Assembly (NCBI GenBank): GCA_001599355.1 | Contig: BCGQ01000005.1 | Span: 686,222-750,221, forward strand | Reading direction: 5' to 3' | Length of the DNA: 64,000 nt | DNA from: Nakazawaea peltata | Lineage: Eukaryota > Ascomycota > Pichiomycetes > Alaninales > Pachysolenaceae | Shown here: in pieces, positions 49,799 to 59,436 of the stretch | How the letters are laid out: each line of letters starts with the position of its first letter | Numbering within the stretch: the stretch's first letter is position 1 | Position numbers and translations under genes: made by a program | Notes under the pieces: generated by a model | Database searches by the model: none | What the model was told of the DNA's origin: nothing | The model's input: the letters and a program-made list of their open reading frames with translations, nothing else

Positions 49799-50012
49799 CT
49801 TTTATTTGACCACTCAATACGCCCCTTTAGCCTCCTCTATCAGTGCCTCTTCACAAACCTCTTCCTTTCGATAGTTAAGCGCCGATGGATCTTTTTCTTG
49901 CTATTGGAGACGAGGGAAAGAATTGCCTAAATAAGTAATTATAAATGTAAAGGTATTTATTCATAGTAGCTCGTTATGTATGTGGGGGAGGGGATTATTT
50001 GGTGTAATGATG

Positions 50013-51083
50013 CTAAAGCAAGTAAGAGGAGTCTCCCAGCACTTTCCCCACTAAGGGAGCAGAGTTGGTGTCAGACAAATTGAGAAGTGAATCTAATCCT
50101 CTTAATCTGGTGGTAGGTTCTTGGTCGTCATCAGAATCTGGTTGTCCTGAAAGTGTACCGGTTGGTGTGGTAGTTTCATCTGCTGTACCGATCAAGACTG
50201 AGGCTCCATTTTGCTCGAACATCATAATTTGTAATTTCAAAAAATCGTAAACTTGTTGGAATTTCTGATGGTTTAACAGGTTGATATCCAGAAGTACTTG
50301 TAACCATCCGTCTTGAATTGCAATCAAGATATTACTTGTGTTCAGCTTTAAAAATTTATCCAAATAAGTCATGAAAATGTAGTTTAATTTGTTCACGCTT
50401 AAATCGTAGTAGAATCTGAATTCCAGATTTTGGAATACAGGAATCTTATGGAATGAATTTATCAAAAATTCATTCAAGAATTTCAACGTCACTGTTATGT
50501 CTTTTTGTACTGGTTGCAAAAAGCTCAAAATGTAGTCTGAAAATGCATTAAAAAACTCAACCACAAGATGCTGTACCCTCATGTACGAGTAATCTGAGGT
50601 CGGTGAAACTTTGTATGGCAAACATTCAATGATGGTGTTGACTTTTTCACTCAAATTCAGTAACAGTTGTTCCACGCCTACTTTTGGCGCCAAATCCACC
50701 AAATCTTGTGTAATATCAGGTCTTCTCTCGAGTAACTGTCCCACTAAACGTTGTAAATCATCTCTACCAAGAGTATCTACCAATCTTTTCAAAGGTAAAG
50801 GTTCTCCCACCACTTCTTGTGATCTATGCTTCTTACTAGATTTCTCCAGGAATCTCTGTCTAGACTTATTATGAGTTGGTTTGTGAACTCTTCTAGTAGT
50901 GTCTCGTACTCGATTATTTTCCTCATCACTACCACTAGAACTGATACGTCTCTTGTGGCTAAAGCTTGTACTTGATGACTGGCTCATATGAGCTCTTGGT
51001 ATCGATTCCACAGGACTCGATGATGGAGGTAATTTTGGCATCTTGGACTCGCCAAATGAGAATGCCAACGATGGAATAGACAT
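50013..51083 (-). CDS. STS1: Sts1/Cut8, nuclear proteasome tethering factor
   Basis: 356 aa from the preferred start MSIPSLAFSFGESKMP (51083). An in-frame ATG 25 codons upstream (51158) adds a non-conserved stretch. Sts1/Cut8 anchors the proteasome in the nucleus. After a basic, NLS-like N-terminus come the family blocks GEPLPLKRLVDTLGRDDLQRLVGQLLERRPDI, the three-helix body, and DYSYMRVQHLVVEFFNAFSDYIL. The C-terminus is Thr/Asp-rich and variable. S. cerevisiae Sts1 is 319 aa and essential. Confidence 0.88.
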   Translation of the reverse strand: MSIPSLAFSFGESKMPKLPPSSSPVESIPRAHMSQSSSTSFSHKRRISSSGSDEENNRVRDTTRRVHKPTHNKSRQRFLEKSSKKHRSQEVVGEPLPLKRLVDTLGRDDLQRLVGQLLERRPDITQDLVDLAPKVGVEQLLLNLSEKVNTIIECLPYKVSPTSDYSYMRVQHLVVEFFNAFSDYILSFLQPVQKDITVTLKFLNEFLINSFHKIPVFQNLEFRFYYDLSVNKLNYIFMTYLDKFLKLNTSNILIAIQDGWLQVLLDINLLNHQKFQQVYDFLKLQIMMFEQNGASVLIGTADETTTPTGTLSGQPDSDDDQEPTTRLRGLDSLLNLSDTNSAPLVGKVLGDSSYLL

Positions 51084-51477
51084 GGTACAAAGGTGATCAA
51101 ATGTCCAGTGATTCAAATAAAACTTGGTGCTCTCTCTCAAACTCGTGCTGTTATTCACTCTCTCCTAAATATCCTGATGGATTACCGCTATCAACCCTTC
51201 TCAACTCAATTAATCTCTTTAATGCTTGCTTGTCTAGTAGAAAATTTTTGCTGGTGGCTGAAAAAGCACAGAGGCAAAAAAGCCGAATCTAGATGTTAGC
51301 AATTTACGAATTCTGATGACAGCCAAAAAAAAGGCCGAATGCAGCTGTGGGAAGGGTCTATTGTTTAGTGCGCGGGAGCGCAGCGGAGCTAAAAAAAGGG
51401 GTGTTTTGCAAATAAAAAAAGGGGTATATCGATTAAAGCGAGAGAATGGGGGGCATAAAGATATGTATGTATATTCG
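51084..51477. other. STS1 promoter / KH-gene 3' flank
   Basis: About 390 bp. AT-rich with A-runs such as AAAAAAAGGGG near 51328-51422. Nothing further seen. Confidence 0.4.
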
Positions 51478-54144
51478 TCAGAAACCCCAAGACTGTTTGT
51501 AGTTCAGTTGGGGAGTATTTTTGTTTCCTTGGTCGTATTTTCCAAGAGATGGAAGGGTGTTGGTGTTGTAGAACAGCATATTTTGAGGCTGTGGAATTGG
51601 CTGGGGGATCTGCTGCGCATACCCTTGGAACATGTACAAACTTTCCTTGTCCAACTCTGTTGGGAGGGGTTCTGAAGTTGGTTGGATGGCTGAAAGTTTA
51701 CTGGTTCCTTCGACGATGTAATTTTTCGAATCATTGAATCCTTTGTCGATGATCATGAATTTGTTATCTCTGAAGAAAGTTGTCATTATTTCAAGGCATT
51801 TTTCTAAATTGGATCTTTCAACTTCTTCTTCGTAGAAACTAAGAATTATGGAGTGGAATTGGGGGATACCTGAAGATGATGATGAGAATTCAAAATTTGG
51901 GGCAATTGGTGTTTGATTTTTGATACTTTGCAAGAAGTTGGCTCCATTTATCGATGTCAAACTAGATGCCTTATAATGATGGCCATTAACTGAAGAGCCA
52001 TGATCGGCTCCAGAATTAGCAAATAAATCATCTTCATCGTTCTCTACTTTGGCATCGTAGAAAACTTGGACTTCGATGTTATATAATAACTTGAATGGGA
52101 CCATTATCTCATTTAAGAATCTAACACCAATACTGTCACTTGAATTGTTTTGAACAAACAGTTTAGAATTTCTATCTACAGAGTATAAGTCGGCAAACTC
52201 GGGAGAATAAGCCAATTTGAATTCGTAGTCAGTTGGCAACAATTTGGAAAACTTTTCAGCACATTTCTCAGAATTATTCTCCACTCCCTTGATTTCCAAT
52301 AATTGTAAAGAAATAGGCTCAATATCAGGATAATTGATGAAAGTGTTAGTCTCTTTTTCCAAATCCACAACAAATGTAGAATTCGATGAGTTCCTGCTCA
52401 AAGACTTGTGTTCAATATTGATACCCATAGAATTATTGGTGAGTAATCTCCAATGAGAACGTGAGAGTTTGATGAAGGTATTGAAATAGTTTGTGTTACA
52501 CGATGTCAGCACTACTTTCTCCAACTCAATCTTCAGGTACGGAATATTAGACCCATTCTTAGAAGGACATTTGATAATGACATTGGGTCTTCTTGTTATG
52601 GTCTGAACTGGGTTGAAATCCCAGGATTCTGGATCCTCGATATTACTGTTGAACAGAAAAGTGTTAGAAAACTTTATGAAAACATTGTAACGTCTCATTA
52701 TAGTCTGGATAGTCACACCTCCAACACCAATGATCTGTCCATGGAAGGTTTCTGGGATGTTGAAGATGATCGATTCTGGTAATTCTGCTTCAACCATTTG
52801 TAATGACACTACTGATGATTGTAATGACTGCGAGGTTAACTCGAGAATGAAACTGAAATCACTATATGGTTTAATTTTGATAATACATTGAGAGGTGTTC
52901 ATGATTTTAATCAATTTACCGTTCTTCTTTCCTCCTATGAAATCTCTTTCTTCGTTAGGTAATTCAATTAAGTGTTCGACTTTACTGATGTTCAATAAAG
53001 CCGGAGAAGAAAGTTGGTAGTTTGTTAACAAAGAGATCAGTTTTTTCAAATCATCTCTGTGTCCAGTCATTTCCAATTCTTTGTTACTGGTGTAGACCAA
53101 CAAGCATCTGCTGAAAGAACAAATGTCAAAGAAAATGCTGTCAGCTTTCTTGAGAGGCATTGACTGGGGATTCAGACAGACCACAGTACAGAACTCGCCC
53201 AACAACACTATGAATTCTTCAATTGCCTGTTCAATAAATTCCAAACTGTTAGCCTGGAAAGACACATAGAGATCGCTTGGAGATGAACTCATGGAAGAAT
53301 TAGGTAATTGTATGAAGCACTCATTCTTGGACATAATTTTAACCATAGTCTCTCTTCTTTCTGAGATTTCCAATAAAATATTCTTGTTCTTGTCAATAGG
53401 AATTCTTTTGATGAAAGGAGAAGTAATATTCAGTTGAAGTTTGGAGATCATAGCCTTGGTTAATAATACCTGTGAATATGTTCCGGAGATGTATATTTTG
53501 GAGTCTGGTTTTGATGTTTGGGTCTGAGGCAAGAGACTTGGTAAATAAAGATGGCAATTTGTCTGTCTCACTATTTGTTTGAAATTGGTGAAATGAGAAC
53601 CTCCAATCAATGGTAATAAAGAAATGGAGTCCAACTCGATGAAATCTATGTAAAGGATCGGATTGAAATTATCGATAAGCATTCTGACTCTGTTCTCGGA
53701 AGCCCTGATATCATCGAGAGCACCAATGAGGTTCACATCGACAATTTCACGTCTAGATGAGGTTAGAACAATTGAGACATGTCCAGAATCACATACTTGG
53801 TCCAAACCTTTTAAAAAATCCTGTTTCAAGTCTCCTGTTGGTGAGAACAAATAATCCTCTTTCAGTGAGCTGATGGTGATCAAAGCTGTTGACAAACTGG
53901 AATAAGACTTCAAGAGCATATCAATGCAACTCTCGTCGATTGTGTTCACAACAGTTGTGTGGTCATTATTTTGGTATGATTTATACTCTGAACAAGACTC
54001 AATTGAATTATCCAAAATGGGATGGCCATCTCTGCGATTTTTCCAAGGAAGCTGCAAGAGGTTTTGGTATACGACGGTTGCAGGGGTACCAGGTCTAGAA
54101 ATTTGGGAGTATGACAAAGGGATATAGAAGCTATTGGAAACCAT
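51478..54144 (-). CDS. KH-domain protein (YLL032C-like)
   Basis: 888-aa protein with several KH-like folds. The clearest is IIFNIPETFHGQIIGVGGVTIQTIMRRYNVFIKF, with the GxxG loop as GVGG. Weaker units include LLEISERRETMVKIMSKNECFIQL, HLIELPNEERDFIGGKKNG and the opening region near residues 180-225. This arrangement matches S. cerevisiae YLL032C (825 aa), a KH protein of unknown function reported with ribosomes. RNA binding is inferred from the domain. The C-terminus is Gln/Pro/Asn-rich. The start MVSNSFYIPLSYSQIS is the first Met. Confidence 0.75.
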   Translation of the reverse strand: MVSNSFYIPLSYSQISRPGTPATVVYQNLLQLPWKNRRDGHPILDNSIESCSEYKSYQNNDHTTVVNTIDESCIDMLLKSYSSLSTALITISSLKEDYLFSPTGDLKQDFLKGLDQVCDSGHVSIVLTSSRREIVDVNLIGALDDIRASENRVRMLIDNFNPILYIDFIELDSISLLPLIGGSHFTNFKQIVRQTNCHLYLPSLLPQTQTSKPDSKIYISGTYSQVLLTKAMISKLQLNITSPFIKRIPIDKNKNILLEISERRETMVKIMSKNECFIQLPNSSMSSSPSDLYVSFQANSLEFIEQAIEEFIVLLGEFCTVVCLNPQSMPLKKADSIFFDICSFSRCLLVYTSNKELEMTGHRDDLKKLISLLTNYQLSSPALLNISKVEHLIELPNEERDFIGGKKNGKLIKIMNTSQCIIKIKPYSDFSFILELTSQSLQSSVVSLQMVEAELPESIIFNIPETFHGQIIGVGGVTIQTIMRRYNVFIKFSNTFLFNSNIEDPESWDFNPVQTITRRPNVIIKCPSKNGSNIPYLKIELEKVVLTSCNTNYFNTFIKLSRSHWRLLTNNSMGINIEHKSLSRNSSNSTFVVDLEKETNTFINYPDIEPISLQLLEIKGVENNSEKCAEKFSKLLPTDYEFKLAYSPEFADLYSVDRNSKLFVQNNSSDSIGVRFLNEIMVPFKLLYNIEVQVFYDAKVENDEDDLFANSGADHGSSVNGHHYKASSLTSINGANFLQSIKNQTPIAPNFEFSSSSSGIPQFHSIILSFYEEEVERSNLEKCLEIMTTFFRDNKFMIIDKGFNDSKNYIVEGTSKLSAIQPTSEPLPTELDKESLYMFQGYAQQIPQPIPQPQNMLFYNTNTLPSLGKYDQGNKNTPQLNYKQSWGF

Positions 54145-54511
54145 ATTGCACCGATGAGTCGTATCAAATATTGTACAAGCACGTATTTCCGCCTCTATTT
54201 ATCACTCTCAATTTAAACAGGGCTTCAAAATTTTTGGGCTTTGTTTGTTTTCGTTTTCTTATTTAGATATTTCCTTTTTTAGAAGGAATTAAATAGTGAA
54301 CTGTTTAGCGAGATCTGAGGAACGTTGGGGGTGTTAATTTTGATAAAGTGCTCATGATTAAGAGTACTTATAGCTGGGTGCCTTGAGTATTAATAAAATG
54401 CTCGGAATAATTCATGCGCAAGCGGAGCGAAAAACTTTAAATATTCAAACGGAACAAACGCCCTTTGAGTAATACTTCAGACGACAAGAAGAGAGAGTGT
54501 TTGAGAGGAAA
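54145..54511. other. divergent promoter, KH gene / RCF3-like gene
   Basis: 367 bp, AT-rich. An AAACTTTAA word (Wor1-type 9-mer) is at 54432-54440, 70 bp before the RCF3-like start. No gene. Confidence 0.5.
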
Positions 54512-55068
54512 ATGACGGAAATTGTGAATGATGAGGACTCATTTCTGAAGTCTAAGATGAAGAGACTCAATTCGGTGGTAAGTACTTGGTAATCGGAGGT
54601 GGAATGGTGACCCCTGTTGTATCGCTCTTTATCTCCGTCAACTCATACTAACCGATGCAGATCATGTATGCTATTATTAGAGGAGGTCTTTACGGAGCTA
54701 TGATATCGATTCCGACAAGTATGTTGCTTCAATGGAAGTCCCCTATTTTCAGAGTCATGGGTCTTCGTGGTAAGATTTTTTACCATACCATTGTGGTTGC
54801 GGCGTCTGCTAATTTCGTCACCGAGAAAGAGATCGTAAGATTTGAGAAGAAGATGCAATATGAGAAACATTTACGTCAAGAGCTGCTGATTAAACAGTCA
54901 ATTGATGAGGGAAGTTATGTCCCATATATAGATGATGGTGAGGTCGTTAAGGTTAATCATAATGGTGGAAAGAAGAAGAGAACTGATGTTTCTGAGGCCA
55001 GATTGGATAGAGATCAAATCGCCGTCAAGGGTGGTGGTAAGAAAGTGTTAGATAAAGATCTTGAATGA
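54512..55068 (+). CDS. RCF3: Rcf3-like mitochondrial inner-membrane protein, spliced
   Basis: 157 aa from two exons (54512-54577 and 54661-55068). Exon 1 encodes MTEIVNDEDSFLKSKMKRLNSV. Exon 2 continues IMYAIIRGGLYGAMISIPTSML, giving two hydrophobic segments joined by FRVMGLRGKIFYHTIVVAASANF and a basic helix EIVRFEKKMQYEKHLRQE. This lines up with my recollection of S. cerevisiae YBR255C-A/Rcf3 (GALFSIASALLLRRF...RVFYHCSW...), also intron-containing. Rcf3 associates with the respiratory supercomplex and cytochrome oxidase. The ATG at 54655 lies within the intron and is not the true start. The Lys-rich C-terminal extension is unique. The assignment is moderate. Confidence 0.65.
54578..54660 (+). 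other. 83-nt intron of the RCF3-like gene
   Basis: GTAAGT at 54578, TACTAAC at 54646-54652, GCAG ending at 54660. Retention gives a stop within five codons. It joins two codons cleanly between Val22 and Ile23. Confidence 0.92.
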
Positions 55069-55089
55069 TGAATAATATTACGATTTATG

Positions 55090-56682
55090 TTATATATCGA
55101 CTTTTCTTTTCTTGTAGTTTGGTTTGTTGTCTATTTCGGGGTTTCTCAGGGGTTTCACCTCTTGAGGTGTTTGGATGTCTTGAGTGTCTTGAGTCAGATT
55201 TGTTAGTTTCGATTCGATTCTAGCAGTTTCGCCCAGACTATTCGTTTTACTAAGTGAAGTCGACAGTACAGCAATTCCTGTACTCCACCAATATGTATAT
55301 CGAACTATAAACTCGCCCCCTGTAGATTCAATGTCATACACCGAAACCCCTAAAATTTTTGACAAAATTTCCTCATCTTTACTTATAGAAATCGGAGTGT
55401 CTGTGATCCCCGAGGAGTAAAATGTGATACTATCACCATTATTTATCACCACAAGGTTCTCCATCAGTTTTTTGAGATCATTGTGCTTATTGTTTAGAGC
55501 CTTTAGTCCAATAGATACAGAAATAATCGGAGATTGAGTACTTATTATCAGGGTGGGCAGAGAGATAGAAGTTGAATCCCATAAAAATAAAACAGATGGC
55601 ATTGACTTGGTAACTACTCCATATTTCCCTCCATTAGAGCTCGCCTGGAGAATACTAACCCCCATTTCACTTAAACTCATCTCACTACTTAAAGTAGGTA
55701 ATTTGAGCAAGGTGGAATTTTTCCTGGTATAACCATGATCAGTTTGCTCGAATATCGGAGCCATTGAATCCTGTATTATTGGTCGATGTTGTAGAATTCT
55801 ATATACGTGAAGCCCGGCTCCTTTCATGTTGATCATAAACACATTTTCATTATAATCTCCTGCCAATATTATTTCTTCTGATGCCTCTGAGTCATATAAC
55901 CACTCCACAGCAGTCAACCCTAAGGGCAGGAGTGAATTACTGTGAATCTGATGAGCTGCATATCCAGTTTCAACTTGTATATCCCCATTGACGATATTTT
56001 TTCCAAGCCCCAAAAAATTATATAGACCAATATTCATTTCACTAGAGGTTGGACTCCATGCTAGTAACCATGAGTTCACCAGAGACGGTTTCAATTGGAT
56101 ATCTCCATAACCTTCTTTTAATTCGTATCTTTTTAATTCATATACTGTGTTATTGGCTATACTAAATGCAATGACCGTGTTCTTAATTCCTTGTCTGGAA
56201 ATTACTGTGTAGTATTCTTTGAAAGATGGATATGACATTATATGGGACGCTACCTTGTGAATTGTATAAATGCAGGTGACCTTATCAAACTTTTCGTTGA
56301 TCAGGTACACTCTGGATGTAATATTGGACTTGTTTTGTACCAGTAAAATATAATCATTACCATTTGTTCTGGAAGCCGAAAGCCACTGAAGCACCGTTAT
56401 TGGGCGTTCAATTGCGGAGACTGCAATACCGGCAGAATGACCATTTTTCAAATTCATAATCTTTATCTCTCTGCCATTTGAACAAGCCATCATTTTATGA
56501 TCTTGAGAGAGACATATCTGAGAACATTGATCCAAGAGTGAATCGAACCTTCTAAAGTGAGACTCTGGAGAGCAAATCGACCTTATAATAATGCCCGAAA
56601 AATCGATATAAATTGCATAACGACTGTCATCAGTTATTGACACGGGTGTGTTTTTCTCTTTCTGATACCGAATAGTACTCAT
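55090..56682 (-). CDS. WD-repeat protein, WDR8/WRAP73-like
   Basis: 530-aa beta-propeller protein with degenerate WD units. Recognisable are GREIKIMNLKNGHSAGI, AVEWLYDSEASEEIILAGDYNENVFMIN, and YGVVTKSMPSVLFLWDSTSISLPTLIISTQSPI. The last resembles the TDNMP..LWIWD..L.L...L.Q..PI block of WDR8/WRAP73. In fission yeast and filamentous fungi WDR8 works at the spindle pole body with Msd1/SSX2IP-type partners. I recall no S. cerevisiae orthologue. The C-terminus is Lys-rich (KPNYKKRKVDI), a possible nuclear signal. Similarity is weak outside the quoted block. It converges with the RCF3-like gene, 21 bp between stops. Confidence 0.6.
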   Translation of the reverse strand: MSTIRYQKEKNTPVSITDDSRYAIYIDFSGIIIRSICSPESHFRRFDSLLDQCSQICLSQDHKMMACSNGREIKIMNLKNGHSAGIAVSAIERPITVLQWLSASRTNGNDYILLVQNKSNITSRVYLINEKFDKVTCIYTIHKVASHIMSYPSFKEYYTVISRQGIKNTVIAFSIANNTVYELKRYELKEGYGDIQLKPSLVNSWLLAWSPTSSEMNIGLYNFLGLGKNIVNGDIQVETGYAAHQIHSNSLLPLGLTAVEWLYDSEASEEIILAGDYNENVFMINMKGAGLHVYRILQHRPIIQDSMAPIFEQTDHGYTRKNSTLLKLPTLSSEMSLSEMGVSILQASSNGGKYGVVTKSMPSVLFLWDSTSISLPTLIISTQSPIISVSIGLKALNNKHNDLKKLMENLVVINNGDSITFYSSGITDTPISISKDEEILSKILGVSVYDIESTGGEFIVRYTYWWSTGIAVLSTSLSKTNSLGETARIESKLTNLTQDTQDIQTPQEVKPLRNPEIDNKPNYKKRKVDI

Positions 56683-56776
56683 TTTGACTGAACCGCCCTT
56701 CCTATGAACCTTCGATGAGCTCCTGAATAGTGATCATTTCAATGTTTTGATCTGATGTGAGCTAAATACGAAAATT

Positions 56777-56792
56777 CACGTGATAAACGCGT
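56777..56792. promoter_or_regulatory. CACGTG and ACGCGT elements upstream of the WDR8-like gene
   Basis: An E-box (CACGTG) and an MluI cell-cycle-box-like ACGCGT lie five bases apart, 95-110 bp upstream of the start codon. MBF-type control would suit a spindle-pole function, but this is inference from two short words. Confidence 0.35.
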
Positions 56793-59365
56793 CTACTCCA
56801 GACAGCCCCTGTTTGCATTGAGCATTATATTAATTGAGATAGGTGATGGGATGGAGGTGGAGTAAGAAGTAGAAGATTGGGAGGATTCAAGATATTACAG
56901 ACATTAGTAGGTAGGTATCTACGGTGAGAGTGAGCTGGTAGCTTTTGGTGAGATTTTAGGCTTTTTTAGGGGAAAAATATGTGCTGGTTCAACTCATCCG
57001 GGTTAGTATTTCCTTGTTCAGTATGAATATGATGGGTATTTGGGTAGCAATGACCGTTTAAGGGGAGTCTTGCAACCGAAACTCTATTCGTATATTCACA
57101 GTGATCTCTGTTGAGTTTTGATACCCAATTGGGGGGGTTTTTTTCATATCTAATTCTTAAGGTGTTCGTGATACCATGAACTGTTGCGTAAAATAATTTG
57201 TACCAGCCTACCCTGGAAGCTTATTCGTTCATAGTTCTGGAGTTGAGGCACGAAAGGCGGAGAAAAGTTATTTACGTTGATATCTATGATCATAGTGTAG
57301 TCACAGTCTTGTTTCCATTCGCAAAAAGAAAGTGTATCGAGATTTCTATGTCCGGATGTTCTAAATGTTGCTCAGAATAGTATTATTCTCAATCAAATGG
57401 AGTTAATCCTCTTGTGAATCGTACACCTACTGCTCATACCTTTGTATCCTTCATCTTGAACATGACTGTGATCTTCTCCTGTAAGGCTGGTCATACAACT
57501 GACTTAAAATATTCATGAGAATTTAATTTCTAAAATTGGAGTAATTCTTAGTAATTTTTTATGGCGAGACCATTTCCGACTGCTGATGTTTTCACGGATA
57601 AAATAATATTGTGAAAGGATATGCTGATAGATACAAAGCTGGAGGTTGTCGTTAAACTGTTGAAAGTGGCATGCTATCCACTTTTTTATAAAATTCAATA
57701 GATATAATTGATTGTTAAATTTATGAAATCCGGGCGGAGGCTTCCGCTTAGTTTCTGGATTTTATTGACTATATAAGAAATTAGAGTGACCTGATCGAGA
57801 CCATTGAGTGTTTAAATGTGTCTCATATCAATTGAGGAATTCTTAGCTTCTACGAATGTAATTTGAGCAATTTCCAATTCACAACGAAGATCTTTCTTAA
57901 ATCCGGATCTAAAGATATTTTAGTCTCCAAGAAGTGAACACCAACATTAAACGAGCGGACTTGTCTTTAATATGTTGTGCTTTCCATATTTTTATCCTTT
58001 GCTGCATGATTTTAAGTTAAAGAAATTAAATAAAATTCCCTCGAAATTCAATTCTTTTGTTGATACCGCCTAGTTATAAGGTGCGACTTTATTAATATCG
58101 GCTGTTGGGTAGGTTACAAGATACAGCCAAAATTATTTCTTTGATAATGAGGATTGTTAACTGTGTTTTGGACGATAACCCTTGAATGTTGCCGAATTGC
58201 TAATTGTAACCTTTGTAATTTTAAAGTTTCCAAAAACTACCTCTATTCTTGGCTTCTCTAAGTCCGTACCTGGTCTTAAATTGGAACTACAGCACCACTT
58301 AAAGTTTACAATGAATCTTGTAGATCTTAGAGAGAACTTTAAAAACAGCGCCATATTTCAATATACTTGAGCTGCAGTAAAAATTGATTATTTCGAAATA
58401 TTCTCAAAACATTGCCTTGATTAACTGTTGCCTTTGAAAATGCCTTGCACACCAGAAGGAGGTCAGCTTGTATGTGGTGTTTATGTGGGCACAGAAGAGT
58501 GCTCTGTGTAAGATTTATGTTAAACCCCCATTGAACGAATTTAAATAATAACGAATTTAGTTTCTGCTTAAAATTTTCGCATGCTAGTGCAATTTAGGAA
58601 GAGTCGCGTGTATATAGAGAGCCTAGAAACTTTACCACTGTTGTTAGCACACTTACCATCCGGTATTTAGTCTGTGTTCTTCCTCTGAACTGATTGACCT
58701 TCTTACAAAGTTTCTATCTGAGAAAATAAAATTATTCATTTCCTAATTAAATCCGAACCTGGACTGGAATTCACTTCAGGTCAAATCTAGATGTTGTTGC
58801 CAGCTTTCTAGTTACTCAGCATGAGAAGATATTGTCAAATATTGATTATATATGGATCAAAATGTTGAAATACAGTCTTTGGTGAGTATAGGAGACGGGA
58901 ATCCTGGATTCAGCCGTGACAATCAACATTCTCACCTAATTCCATGGACTGATGAGCCTTCAGTCCATTTTTAAGATTCTCCCAAGGAATAGCCTCACCA
59001 TCTTGCTACAAGCTCAAGCTGTCGATGAAATCAATTTTTGTAAGGTACCACTCTATAGCAACACATAAAGGTGTTCATACAGTTTTGAGGAATAAGAAAT
59101 AAGGTTGAATTTCTGTTAGGCCCGCAAAACCGGCCTCGCATATAGGGCAAAACTTTAAATCTTATTTGTAAGAAATTTTTTCTTACTCCACTCTTGCCCT
59201 TTGCCCTTTGCCCCTTTTTTCTATTAAGAAAAGGGATTTTTAGTCTTCATGATTTACATTGTGCGCCCGAGTAACGGTCTTTTTCGTTGCATGTTTAACT
59301 TAGGGGGTGTGCAATAGGGATATTGCAAAATAAGTGAAGATTTGAATCAAGAAAACTATTTGAGG

Positions 59366-59436
59366 AGGATACGAGACCCTCAAATCAGTGAATCCTCCTT
59401 TTTCGGCTGTTCTTGCCTCTTTTTGTCTCGTATCCT
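59366..59436. repeat. 12-bp perfect inverted repeat, 47-nt loop
   Basis: AGGATACGAGAC (59366-59377) pairs with GTCTCGTATCCT (59425-59436). Two more outer pairs form beyond a G-T, giving a 15-bp stem. The loop is pyrimidine-rich on its 3' side. Confidence 0.85.

Noticed and set aside
54655-54657. ATG at 54655 as the start of the RCF3-like gene
   Set aside because: It lies six bases before the 3' splice site of a consensus intron; exon 1 supplies a better start.
58652-58670. GTAAGT...GCTAAC...CAG on the minus strand
   Set aside because: The implied intron would be 19 nt, too short to be spliced.
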